Shown here: positions 23,157-36,500 of the stretch, piece by piece
How positions within the stretch are numbered: position 1 is the first letter of the stretch
Layout of the letters: each line of letters opens with the position of its first letter
Source: Caprella mutica
Lineage: Eukaryota > Arthropoda > Malacostraca > Amphipoda > Caprellidae
Assembly (NCBI GenBank): GCA_947561585.1
Contig: CANNZV010001039.1
Coordinates: forward strand, 62,001-126,000
Direction of reading: 5' to 3'
Length of the DNA: 64,000 nt
Notes under the pieces: generated by a model
Told to the model about the DNA's origin: nothing
What the model saw: only the letters and a program-made list of their open reading frames with translations
The model's database searches: none
Program-made: the position numbers and the translations under genes

Positions 23157-24151
23157 CTGCCCTACTATGGTAGAGCTGCTAGAAGGAAACCTCTTCTTCG
23201 CCCAGCCAATATCAAGCGCAGAAATGCTTGGTCTCGTGAGATGGTACCGAGGCCTCTGACCATTTGGCCCAATGTCATTTTCTCTGATGAGTCAAGATTT
23301 GCAATATTTTCGGACAGTGGTAGAATATGGGTATGGAAGTTACCTAATCAAGCGTTTGACTTGAAAAGCCTGCAACCAACGGTGAAACATGGGGGATTTT
23401 CTGTCATGGTCTGGGGTGCAATACGGAGTGATGGTCGCTCGGCACTAGTGGAGTGTGAAGGAAACATCAATTCACCCAAATATGTTCCAATATTACAGGA
23501 AGGGCTTCCTCCAATATTCTCAATTGGTCAAATGAACAAAGATAACACCCTACTCATGGAAGATGGAGCTCCCTGTAACACCGCAAGAGCAACCCAACTT
23601 AGGTTGAGCGAGAATGGGATAAAAAAAACTTCCATGGCCAAGTCAGTCTCCAGATATGAACCCCATAGAACACCTGTGCGGTATATTAGACCGGAGCCTA
23701 CGCAAAAAGAAAAGAAAACCTTCTAATAAACCTGAACTTCTAGGATTACTGCGTGAAACAAGGCAAGAATATTCTTAAGATGATAATAAGAAATTAATCT
23801 CTGGAATGCTCAGGAGGGTCCTTGAAATAAAAAATGCAAAGGGAATGTCAACTGGATATTAGTTATTAAATTTGTGATCATTAATTTTTTCTTTAGTTTT
23901 TGTAAATTACTTATTAAATGCAATAAACTGTTTTTCTTGTTGTCTATTTACTTCTGTCATGTCTCTGTATATCTCCTGGTACGTTGATAATTAACAAGTG
24001 CTTTGATAAGTAACAATATAGTGTAAAGGTTATAACCTAATGAATTATTTACGCTAACGTTACATGTCATTAATTTAAACCCTTAACATCGTAAAAAAGT
24101 TCAAAAAAATCTGAAAATATTCTGCCATCATTTGCCAACGTGGATCCTTAA

Positions 24152-25986
24152 CTCCACCAAATTTATAAAAACACTCTATTCCACCACATTTATATAAGCC
24201 CTCTCTTCCACCACATTCATAAAACCCTCTATTCCACCACATTTATATTAACCCTCTATTCCACCACATTTATATTAGCCCTCTCTTCCACCACATTCAT
24301 AAAACCCTCTATTCCACCATATTTATATTAACCCTCTATTCCACCACATTTATATTAGCCCTCTCTTCCACCACATTTATATTAACCCTCTATTCCACCA
24401 CATTTATAATAACCCTCTATTCCACCACATTTATATTAGCCCTCTATTCCACCACATTTATATTAGCCCTCTATTCCACCACATTTATATTAGCCCTCTA
24501 TTTCACCACATTTATATTAACCCTCTATTCCACCACATTTATATTAACCCTCTATTCCAACACATTTATATTAACCCTCTATTCCACCACATTTATATTA
24601 GCCCTCTATTCCACCACATTTATATTAACCCTCTATTCCACCACATTTATATTAACCCTCTATTCCACCACATTTATATTAGCCCTCTATTCCACCACAT
24701 TTATATTAGCCCTCTATTCCACCACATTTATATTAACCCTCTATTCCACCACATTTATATTAACCCTCTATTCCACCACATTTATATTAGCCCTCTATTC
24801 CACCACATTTATATTAGCCCTCTATTCCACCACATTTATATTAGCCCTCTCTTCCACCACATTCATAAAACCCTCTATTCCACCACATTTATATTAACCC
24901 TCTATTCCACCACATTTATATTAGCCCTCTATTCCACCACGTTTATATTAACCCTCTATTCCACCACATTTATATTAGCCCTCTATTCCACCACATTTAT
25001 ATTAACCCTCTCTTCCACCACATTCATAAAACCCTCTATTCCACCACATTTATATTAACCCTCTATTCCACCACATTTATATTAGCCCTCTATTCCACCA
25101 CATTTATATTAACCCTCTATTCCACCACATTTATATTAGCCCTCTCTTCCACCACATTCATAAAACCCTCTATTCCACCACATTTATATTAGCCCTCTAT
25201 TCCACCACATTTATATTAGCTCTCTATTCCACCACATTTATATTAACCCTCTATTCCACCACATTTATATTAACCCTCTATTCCATCTCATTTATATTAG
25301 CCCTCTCTTCCACCACATTCATAAAACCCTCGATTCCACCACATTTATATTAACCCTCTATTCCACCACATTCATAAAACCCTCTATTCCACCACATTTA
25401 TATTAACCCTCTATTCCACCACATTTATATTAACCCTCTATTCCACCACATTTATATTAGCCCTCTATTCCACCACATTTATATTAGCCCTCTATTCCAC
25501 CACATTTATATTAACCCTCTATTCCATCTCATTTATATTAGCCCTCTATTCCACCACATTTATATTAGCCCTCTATTCCACCACATTTATATTAGCCCTC
25601 TATTCCACCACATTTATATTAACCCTCTATTCCACCACATTTATATTAACCCTCTATTCCACCACATTTATATTAGCCCTCTATTCCACCACATATATAT
25701 TAGCCCTCTATTCCATCTCATTTATATTATCCCTCTATTCCACCACATATATATACCCTCTATTCCACCTCATTTATATATACCCTCTAATCTACCTCAT
25801 TTATATATACCCTCTAATCTACCACATTTATATTTACCTTCTATTCCACCACATTTATAATAACCCTCTATTCCACCACATTTATATTAACCCTCTATTT
25901 CACCACATTTATATTAACCCTCTATTCTACCACATTTATATTTACCCTCTATTCCACCACATTTATATTAACCCTCTATTCCACCT
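24152..25986. repeat. 27-bp tandem array, about 68 copies
   Basis: Unit ttccaccacatttatattag plus ccctcta. Two frequent variants differ at one position (attag/attaa). A third (cattcataaaaccctc) recurs at intervals, giving a hint of higher-order structure. Units near both edges are more divergent (cttaccatc, tatatacc), as expected if homogenisation is strongest in the middle. No coding. Satellite-like. Confidence 0.95.
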
Positions 25987-27517
25987 TACCTCTATGAACA
26001 TTTTTACCATCACATCATCATTTAAATCATTCTCATATCTAGACACTTGACTAAATACAACTGTTTACACTAACCCGTCCATAAATATCTCACTAAGTTG
26101 TTATATCAGCTGCTAGAAAAAAGAGTCTGGAAAGTAAATCCAAAGGGCTATAATTTAGCTTCCTGTCTTTGAGAGTGAAAAAGTCCACAATATTTTCAGA
26201 AGTACTATCAAGAAACATAGTACAGAAACACCTTCGGCATCATCTCAATGGTAAATGGGCTATAACTGTATCATTTTTTTTTTCAAAATAACCCATGTTT
26301 TAGCATGAGACCATTTGATGTTGATGAACAGGTGTAAGGATGATATTTTTTAGGGGGAGTAGGATAATGATGACTCGTACAACATCTAAGCTAAGAGGGT
26401 ATATTCATGAACTTTACTAATGGAACATTACTATAAATAACATAAAAAAATTAATAATTGTATATATTTATATGAGGATAAATTGATTTTCATTGCCTTA
26501 CTATTTTTTGTGGAAAGTGGAATATTTAATGATTAGACCAAATTTTCCATATAAATCTATGGTAAGTAGAGAAATTGATTAAAACTTGAATAATGCTTAC
26601 ACGAAAAAAGAGTTCTAGGTAGTACAGGTACATATATTCCTCCCTTGTAGATTCCACCCAAGTATATTCCAGCCCAGGTATATTCCACCCCGGTAAATTC
26701 CACCCCTGTGACAATACTTATAAGGCGACAATAAAAAAGTCAAAAAAATAATTTTCAGAGGGCCATTTGTTAAATACTTTGTACCCATAAAAAAATGACT
26801 CAGACGATATCTTGAGACATTTGGACAATATTTAGTTGTACTCGAATCAATTTTTGAAATATTATCCAAATAGACAAAAAAATATTCGTAATATCGTAGT
26901 TTATTTCAAAGTTTACATGTTGACCAATTTAATATTAATTCCATTTCAATATGAAACTGCAGTATATGCTTTTACAGCAATGATTGATAGAGGTGTGGAG
27001 GGGGTCGACCCTATTAAAATTTTCCGGTCAAAAAAGAAAACCTAAGATCAAAAACCATATCACACCAAATTTACTCGAAGTCAAAATTCAAAATATATTA
27101 AAAATAACAAGAAGTACTATATGACATCATTTTACAATCAATATTGCTGTTGCTTTGGCGATAGTAAATAAAATCAGCTTGTGATTGAAATTAAAATACC
27201 TCAACTGATGAGAAGCGTTCACACAACATTTCCTTTTGATGTTCTATCACATGTGTAGTGAAAAGTAAACAGCTTGTGATTGGCAAACAAAAGGTTCAAT
27301 TTGCTACAGTGAAAATGTGAGTTACCTAGTATTATATTAAGTATTAATAAATGATTAATATTAATAACTAACCAAACCTAACCCGAAAAGCGGGGTGGAA
27401 CTTATCGGGGTGGAATATACCGGTCAATAAAACAGATAGGTAATATTTTGTCAAATCATGATAGTTAATTCATTAATTAAACATAATCAGTAGTACGAAC
27501 ATGTTCCACTAAAGAAT
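25987..27517. other. Intergenic sequence downstream of SLC45 copy B
   Basis: AT-rich. The only structure seen is a short inverted tract of the ggggtggaatatacc unit at 26640-26705 and a two-copy tract at 27391-27425. These may bracket one further inserted element of about 0.75 kb, but no element ends or target duplication are clear. Confidence 0.35.
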
Positions 27518-30500
27518 CTATAAATCCAAATAAACAGCCTGTGTGGCCATCATGGCACCACAAAATGCCAAGAAGGAGGCGGCTCCCATAACTGCAACCG
27601 TGGATCCAACCCACTGTACTAATGAACCCAAGAAGAGACTCTGGACAATTTGTGCCAGAAAGAGCATGGAGGAGACGATAGCCACGTCTGTTCCAAGTCC
27701 CCTAATCTGCTTATTGGACTCTTCTGAAGTCTGGTTCGACGAGATTGAGTGACCGAAACCAACCTGTTGAGGAAAGTATACAATCAATTTCAATAATATG
27801 GCATTTATCAACGAGGAGGTAACTGTTGAATATAGGTTTCCTCTCTACATTTGAAGTTAGGAAACAATTATTAAAGTAAGTCTCTTGATATAACTAGATA
27901 GCATATTAAATAACTATTTGTATACTATTTTCCTTCTTCAATTGTTAAGATTTACATTGATCAATGATCTTACTACTTAATAGGTTGAAGATTAATAGGT
28001 TGAATAGTCATTCTAGCGATAATCTTTACTTACAATTTTCTTCTCGTGGTAGTTTGCTAATAGGATGTACGGTAATGTGAAAAGAGTTGCGTACATCACA
28101 CCGGCTGTGGCACTGAACAGGGTTACCCACAATTTTTGTGGGAAGATGACCATCAACATCAAACCCACGCTATTTACCAACTGCCCACACACGTACACTG
28201 TTTTACCCCTGCCAAGAGATAACAGTATAATTTTAAACAGTAAAATATATTATCATCACCGCCTCTGCAGTATGAAATTGGATTATGTACCTTTAGAATC
28301 AAGTTCTATAAATTCGATATGATTTGGAATTTGAGAAAGAATTGAATATGAAACAACAAATTATTTATTCAACAAAACACAAGAGAAATTATCTATTTAT
28401 GTATTAAGTATTCTAGGCCCAAGAGACTTAGTAAGACTTCCAGGGCAACTTAAATACGATACTGTATATACATATTAAATGCATATTTATTCGTAAATAC
28501 TGCGAGATTTGACACAATAACAAATGGTAAAACCTAGGGACAAATCAAATTGTTGGTAGAGTAACAGATACTGATGTGTCTCCGGCATCAGTGTCAAAAT
28601 CATTGAACTAAACATATACAAGACACAATACAGAATTAACTTGGGTAGTACAACACTCAGAGATCCACTTGATAACAATATGTCTACAAGATATATTCAT
28701 TCTTACTAAGCATCAATCATATGGAATGTAAGTGCTTTCTTGTATGCAGACAATTTGACGACTTTTGAATCTTGTTGTGCATTTCATACTTTAGGACCAA
28801 TGAAAGAAACACATATCTGAGATTGGATTTTTAGCAACGTGGAATTATTAAATTAGAGCAGCTTCCTTTAGAGCACAAGTTAACATCACTGTTGATTTTG
28901 AGAAATATATTGAAATTAATATGAAAGAATATTGTCTCATACAAAATACGGTGTTCAATAAGTTATGGAAACATTGAAATGATTAATTTCTTGGAATGAG
29001 ATGAGCTGTGTGAAATATACGTATGTTATTGACGGCTCTTATTTGAGAGCTGTGTGAAATATACGTATGTTTCTGATGGCTCTAAGTGTAGATTTCTAAA
29101 ATTTAAATAGCTTTATCCAGGTACCAAGCAGAAAAACTGCACCATAAATTTGGTTCTGGGAAATTTCCACTGAGGAAAGTTCCATTGCGGAGGATTCCAT
29201 TGGGAAAATTCCACTGAGGAAAGTTCCACTGAGGAATATTGCACTGAGGAAAGTTCCACTGAGGAATATTTCACTGAATATAAATAAATATATAAATTGT
29301 ACCTTTTATTTTCTTTATCAATACTTTAAAAATTTTCATATTCATAAGCTTTATGTGATTTTCATTACTCTGTTTCTTTTTAGTGGTTTAATAAAATGTA
29401 GGTGAAACATGGATTACTTAATATATGTGTATTAAGTAAGCCATGGGTGAATCTGTTACAGTTAAAATTATATAAATTTTCTTGGTGTACCTTTTCTTTA
29501 TGTAACACCTAATGAAAATGCATTGTTAATTAAACTACTTCTACTTGAGATTAAAATAATTCTACTTAAGAAAACTATTAAATAAATTCTGTTTAGCCTC
29601 TTGTTACGCATATCTCATTATTTAGAGATCGTTTACATTGAATGCAAATTTGAGTTTTATGTAGAGTCAAATGAAAAATATGTGTCATACAAGACGACAG
29701 TTTGTAACAAAAAGACAATGAGCACAAAGAGTGTAATCAAATATTTAAACTTACAAAGTTTAAAACCCCAACCAAACTAAATAATGTATCGTTACAACAA
29801 ACGCTGATCGTTGTTACAACGAACGCTGATCGTTACAACGAACGTTTTTCCGGTACATGTACTAGGCGTTCTAAGAGCTTCACCTGTACATTGAACAGAG
29901 ATAAATAATTATTTGAATGAAATAAAAATTTCCTAGCTATCAACTTACTGGAACAGTATCACCTGCTTAGCTAAAATAATATAACAAAATATATTTGGGA
30001 GTGCCATTTGGACAAAACAGTATTGTTTTAGAAAAAAGAAATTCAGCGAAATGCTAAGGAAAGCTCCTGATTAAATTTTAAATATTGAAATTTGTTTAGT
30101 GGAATTTTCCTCAGTGGAATTTTCCTCAGTGGAATATTCTTCGGTGGAACTTTCCGCAGCGGAATTTTCCCAGTGGAACTATCCGCAGTGGAATCTTCTG
30201 CGTACCATAATTTTATATAGTAGGATAGGTATGGAGTGATTAAGCCTATTAAGTAACCCAACAGTCTTTGATATCTTGCAAGTTATTGGACTATAAAATG
30301 ATCCCCATTTTTGAATTTTCGTCAATATCTACCCTAAATAATTCCACCTTATCCACTTTAGATGTAACTCCACTACCAATAACAATCAACAGGGATTCAA
30401 CTCACTTTACCTATTGTTAGACAGAATTAATTTTATTTATATAATTTTGATCCTATATACCAGAAGCCAGTTATGAATTTTACATAATTCAGCATTAACT

Positions 30501-33500
30501 ATTGTATAAGAGTTTACCAATTCAGGACCTAGGGCTGAAGCTATAAGAGAGGGTTATATAATCTTCAAAAAGCGTTTATTTAAATTTATTTGACCCATTG
30601 TTAAGGTTATTAATGAATATCAGAAACATTGATGTATCCATAACACATCCCTGTGGCGGTCCATGAGTACTACCGTTAAGATCAGAAGATGTTTCCCCCA
30701 AGGCATTGTATATTTCTTATATATTGCTTGCGCCAGGAGAGATAAGATTTAAACCCTTCATAATGTGGAATGATTGAAACAGTAGAATTCATTACAAAGT
30801 ATATAAATATCGATCATGCACACTGTACACATTTACCTGCATCGAGAATTCGATACAAAAAAAATATAAGAAATTTAATATAATAAGCGACATAGACTTT
30901 TGAGTCTTATCCTCAGATTGGGAAGAATATTTAAATAAGTATTCATACACTCATATGAGCTCAGCTAGAGAACAACCCTTCAAATAGCTCATTGGATTAC
31001 CTACACCAATCGGAATAGAGCAATCAATCTCTGACTCTAAATACATGTGCGATAATGTTCATATATACATTTTTAAATGTTTAATAGTTATTTGATAAAA
31101 TATGGCTGTTGTGAACATTTTTATGTTGCATGTCATTGTCTACCTTGTTTTCATCTTACTCTCACCCAAATTTCTGAACTAGTGTCTGGATGAAGGTGGA
31201 ATAAAGTACACTCGTGCTAGAGTAGAGACACATTCCCAAACAGCCGAAACGAACACCTTCTTCATAAGAGATACGAGACTGTGAACCTTTTGAAGCCTTT
31301 GTTAGAAAAGGAAATTAATTAATATGACTTTTAGTAATTAATTAATTAAAAAGTCGTTGTGCAAGCGAAATTTAAATCAATTTTGAAGTAAGGTCCATCA
31401 TGAAATTAAATTACAGTTACTTTAAATGATAATTGGGCTATTCAGTCAAACCAGAGAATATCTACTATTACTTTAAAACCATAAAACACAAACCATAGGA
31501 TCTCCATTGAAGACAGCTTCTCCCACGAAATCTGTGAAGTAGAGAGTGTAGCACAGAAAGGAATTCCAGCTGAAGAAGTTTGTAAGTAGAATTATGCGTA
31601 AACTCTGAAATTGAATTGAGTTATATTAACCCTAATAAGTTTGACTATCAGATGTACGGTAATGTTTAACTATGTGTTTGAAAAACATATGTCTTATTTA
31701 TAAACCTATTGTTCTACATTTGTGAGTTATTAGAATAACTCAATAAGTTATTAGAATATATACTAAACTATTGTGTACCAAATTTTAAGTAAAAATATAG
31801 AACATATAAGGAGAAATAAATACATAGTTGTATAAGACATTGGCAACTGAGAGAGCAGAGCTGTGATTAGGTGGAGTGTCACCCACTCACGGCTCGCACA
31901 TTTGTGTGTACTCCATGAAAACGCGGACTTACGTATATGTGCTTAGATGCTAACCAAACTTTATTTCTACGTTGCCACACGTCACCACAGTACAATTAAT
32001 TTCCTAATTCACGTGATTTATGACGTTACTTAAATATTATCTAACTTTTAAAAACAAAGATATAGTTTGTATTTATGTAGGAACGAAGTCAATAAAGGCC
32101 AGTAAATTTAATGGAATGACATGAAAGATATAAAGTAATTGATTTAAAAAGGATGTGCTTAGAAAACACACGTCAAACTCATTAGGATTAAAGAGATGAT
32201 TTGAGCTACTGTTAATAAACCAAGTAGTGGATTATTCCATTAAATAATAGGATATTACACAATATACAAGGTACCGGTACCGAACTAAAATACAGCGATA
32301 GCTTCAGCAGCAGATAAATCATCAAGATATAATTTGTTATCAACAAATAACTTTCCTAAAGTTTATTACCTTAGGCATGTAAACTATGGACAGCAGGTAG
32401 TGTTTCAACGTAATCTCTGGCGCCTCAGCTTGGGTTAAATCAGCAGCTTTAGAAACTTTTGTCAGATAGGCTGGGTTCTCCAGAAATTATAAAGTTATTT
32501 AATGCAGAAAGGAATTTTCAATGGGAAATATGCGTATTTACAAGATTTTAATATAAAATATATCAAAACAGAGATCAATTATACTCCATTCAAAAAAAAA
32601 TTTCAAAGGTACTAAGATTAGTTTGATGATCCCAAAATGATTTGATAGAGAAACACCGACCAGAGTGAGCTTAAACCATAAATTTTGTAAGTGTTGCTAA
32701 ATCTGATAGTTCAATAATAAAATTGAATATTGTCCACTTATATTGTATCAGCTTTTAATTATCTTATTAATTTTCATCCATTTAGTGATTTCTCTAACCA
32801 TTAGAGCAACTTCATCTTCTCTGCTTGTGTCTCCGCTCTCCAGATACGAAGTTTTTTCTTTCTCTATCTGTCATGGGAAATAATGATATACATATATTCC
32901 ACTATTGATATTATTTCTCAAATCACAGTTTTCAAAAATCCTGTTATGTTCAAGTTTTACCAATTTGTCATAGTGTTCCCAGACCAATTTTAAAATACAT
33001 ACAAGCATTACAATTAGTAAATTTTCTTTTTGGCAATGTGAAATTAGTAAACTGTCAAAAATCGTTACGGATATACCTTTCTTTGACTGCACATATTTTC
33101 AAGTTAGCAGGTATGTGAATATATTATTTACGCATATTGTATACCTTATCCAAACAACTATTTGTTAGATATTTATGCCAGAACATAATTTGTGCACTAC
33201 AGATTTACTTCATCTAAGTGTACATACATATATGTAGTAATTTATTTTTATTTTACTAATTTCACTTTTCCGAGAAGAAACTTAACTAATTGTACTACTT
33301 GTTTATATTTAAATTAGAAAGACTGTGATTTGGGAAATTAGTATCATGCATTGACTGTGCTTCCTGATTGCATATGACAGAAATAGGTAATTTGGTTCAA
33401 CCAAAGACACTATCGAAACATTTTTGAACTGTTGTTATATTAGTTCAAAATTATATAAACTTTATGAGATATTACCATCTGAAAAGAATTTCTCGATCTG

Positions 33501-36500
33501 GCTGGAATTTCCTTGAAGGATGTGATTGTGACGGTCACACAGATGATGTAGATGAAGAAAACAAACGTAAACACTGTCTGTAAATGTCCTCCCAAGCTTT
33601 GACCTTAGAAAATTTATACGGGCATCTTTTATTTATGAACAGATTAATTTGGGTCAAATGATCCACAAAAAATCAAAATAATTAATGAACCGAAATTGAA
33701 CGCAGCTTTTGAAAGATATTATTTGAGACTGATGGAATTTAAAAAAAAATTATCTAATATCGGGCAAATTTCATTGGTAAGAATAGCTTTTTCATCTATC
33801 TTATAACTTGACTAACTAAGAATAGCAATTGTAATAGTAATTTCATACACTTACCAACCACTGTGTTATCCCAATCGATTGCTCCAATGACATAGCCAGT
33901 TACACCACCTAAACCTGCCATCATCGTGAAAGTAGACTGTCCCTTTGTGTGATCATCTGTGGTGAAGTTTGCTATGTTATTCTCAAATGTTATCATTATT
34001 CATAGAGTTATGTTCCATATTTCTAAATATGAACAAACAATCGTGCGTATATATATTATTGGCAACAAAGTGAAAGTTTTGAAAGATTTTAGGCACTGTA
34101 GTTGAGGTCTCAGATTGTGAAGTTTATATGTCATTTTTTTTTTTTTTTTATCATATCTTTCGTGTTGTGCTTGTCTAAAGTTGGTGTCCATGATACCTGC
34201 AGGTATCATGGACACCAACTGAAAGGACTATTATTTTATCATTTTTTCTTATATTCTCGTGGAAAAAGTAGGAGGAGCTTAGCAAAAAGTCTGGTGGAAA
34301 GACTTAAAAAAACCCTACGTGTATATGGCCTTTTACATAAGTAAGTTGATTCATATCAGTGTTATTTTCTAGTGTTAGTTGTTGGCTAGTGCTGCTAGTT
34401 GGTTATCGCATGTAGTGAAATTACGGTAACTAATTCTTGTTTGTGTAAGTTTAGTGCCTATACTCAGGTAACATTGGATGCAAACGCCACCAGCTATAGC
34501 AACCTACTCTCAGTGTCGCAATTTCGAGCCTGGCAACAAGGATTTAATCCTGGGATGTTAAGGCAATATCCTGGGGAAGAAAGATTTATTCCTGGGATAT
34601 TACCTTAATATCCCTATCCATTAAAAATTTCTTAATGCCAGGGGAGGTCCAATGTCCAGCGAATGTTCCCGCTACATGCATCGCCAAATATTTGATTTCC
34701 TCCTGAGATTTTCGTGATATTTTTGTGATATTCATAGTGAATATCATTCTCAGTTTCTCACCCAACATTTACGTGATATTCCGTCAACATGCTTTACTAA
34801 TATCAGGTTCACTGGGCCTATATGGGAAATAGTTGATGAAGAAATATTGAATAAATAAATGAAATTCATAAAATTTATGGATTTTTTTTTTTCGACCAAC
34901 ATCTGATCAAACTGTTTATCACGACCATTACCCGATCAAGCCATTAATTACGACCAAAAGATATCGGTCTAACTTTTATTACAACAAAGATCCAATCAAG
35001 CTGATATAATTTGTCAAACCGTTTATTATTACCAAAATTCAATCAGGACATTTATCATGACCCATATCAGATCTAGCCGTTTATTACGACCAGTACCAGA
35101 TCTATCCATTTATTACGACCAATACCAGATCTAGCCGTTTATTACGACCAATACCAGATCTAGCCATTTATCACGACCAATACCAGATCTAGCCGTTTAT
35201 TACGACCAATACCAGATCTAGCCGTTTATTACGACCAATACCAGATCTAGCCGTTTATTACGACCAACACCAGATCTAGCCGTTTATTACGACCAATGCC
35301 AGATTTAGCCGTTTATTACGACCAATAACAAAATTCAATCCGGACGTTTATCATTACCAATACCAGATACAGCCGTTCATTTCGACCTAGACTAATCTAG
35401 TCATTTATTATAAATTCATATATCGACATAGGCCTAGATCTGGCTTAATTTTTTAGACTATATTATATAAAAAGGTAGTTTAAAACTCACTTATACAGAT
35501 CACTACATATGTAGATCAATATAGGTATATCTAATATAATATATAGTGGCAGTGACTAATATTCGTACACATGAAAAAAATACAATTTTATATTAGTATA
35601 TTTTGACTTAGGCCTAACTTAAACAAAATGAATTAGTAAACAGAATTTTTTTGTACATTATATAATATACATTCTATTATTGACTATTAATATATTTGAA
35701 TGTTTTTAATTCATCTTTTGGTTACATACAAATAATATTTTCATCAGCAAAAATGAAGAAAATTCATTAATTTCAGTTAGAATAAAAATTATTCATGTTT
35801 ATTCTTATTATTATTATTCAATAATATGTATCTTAATAAATATTATGTACAAAAAAAACTCTTTTAGTTAACATACATAAAAATGCATTTCTTCATGTGT
35901 TCGACTATTTGTTTCTCCCCCACTGTAAACATTTATTTAAAAAATAAATCCTATAAATTTCTCAGCAAGTAAACATATTTTGTAACTTTGCTATTTCCAA
36001 TATAGTGATAAAATAATCACATACAGCTGTGTAAAGATTAATTTTATAGCCATGGAAAAATGTGGAAATTATAGTGCGTGTTCACTCATATGTACGATTA
36101 TAACCACAGAATGTATATTCTGTATATTCTTCAAGCAATGTGCTTGTACCTTTTGGGGAAGATATTTACTTTAATGAATATGTTCAATATTGTTTGAAAT
36201 AGGAAGCTTTCTTCTTACATCAGATATAATATTTCTCTTATGTTCACATTATTTTTAGAATTGCCTTTTAAATGCGAATTAATATTATGCTTCTTGGTCT
36301 CATTACTATTTAGCTATTTTTTTCTTTGTATCTATCTATTTCTCTGTTCATATCTGTTTCTTCGTGCCTGCCTAATCCTTCGAATATTTTATACATCTTA
36401 TAGTTCGCACCTTTCGTCTACCATTTAATATGCAAAATTTGATTTTACAGTTTCATACAATTACTGCATTGCAATTTTGTATAATTGTGTAGAATATATG

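Larger units (their letters stand above)
21385..23726 (+). pseudogene. Tc1-like transposase, broken
   Basis: The N-terminal paired-like helix-turn-helix starts [17 protein letters not shown] and runs through [21 protein letters not shown] frameshift near 21545 separates it from [17 protein letters not shown] and PRTAVRYLHQL. Coding is then interrupted by an insertion at 21711-23156 and resumes with [20 protein letters not shown] at about 23164. The catalytic domain shows [34 protein letters not shown] and, in another frame, a remnant of the last acidic motif region ([14 protein letters not shown], near 23650). At least two frameshifts plus the insertion make it non-functional. DNA cut-and-paste enzyme by family. 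Confidence 0.85.
21243..23969 (+). mobile_element. Tc1-like transposon, split by a nested insertion
   Basis: Inverted termini tacagagacatgacagaagt extend for at least 28 bp and are flanked by TA (21241-21242, 23970-23971). Removing the insertion at 21711-23156 and its duplicated 9 bp leaves about 1.27 kb, the usual Tc1 size. The transposase gene is described separately. Confidence 0.9.

Noticed and set aside
34900..35400. CRISPR-like regular repeats
   Set aside because: Units are contiguous with no unique spacers, in an intron of a eukaryotic gene; an ordinary minisatellite.
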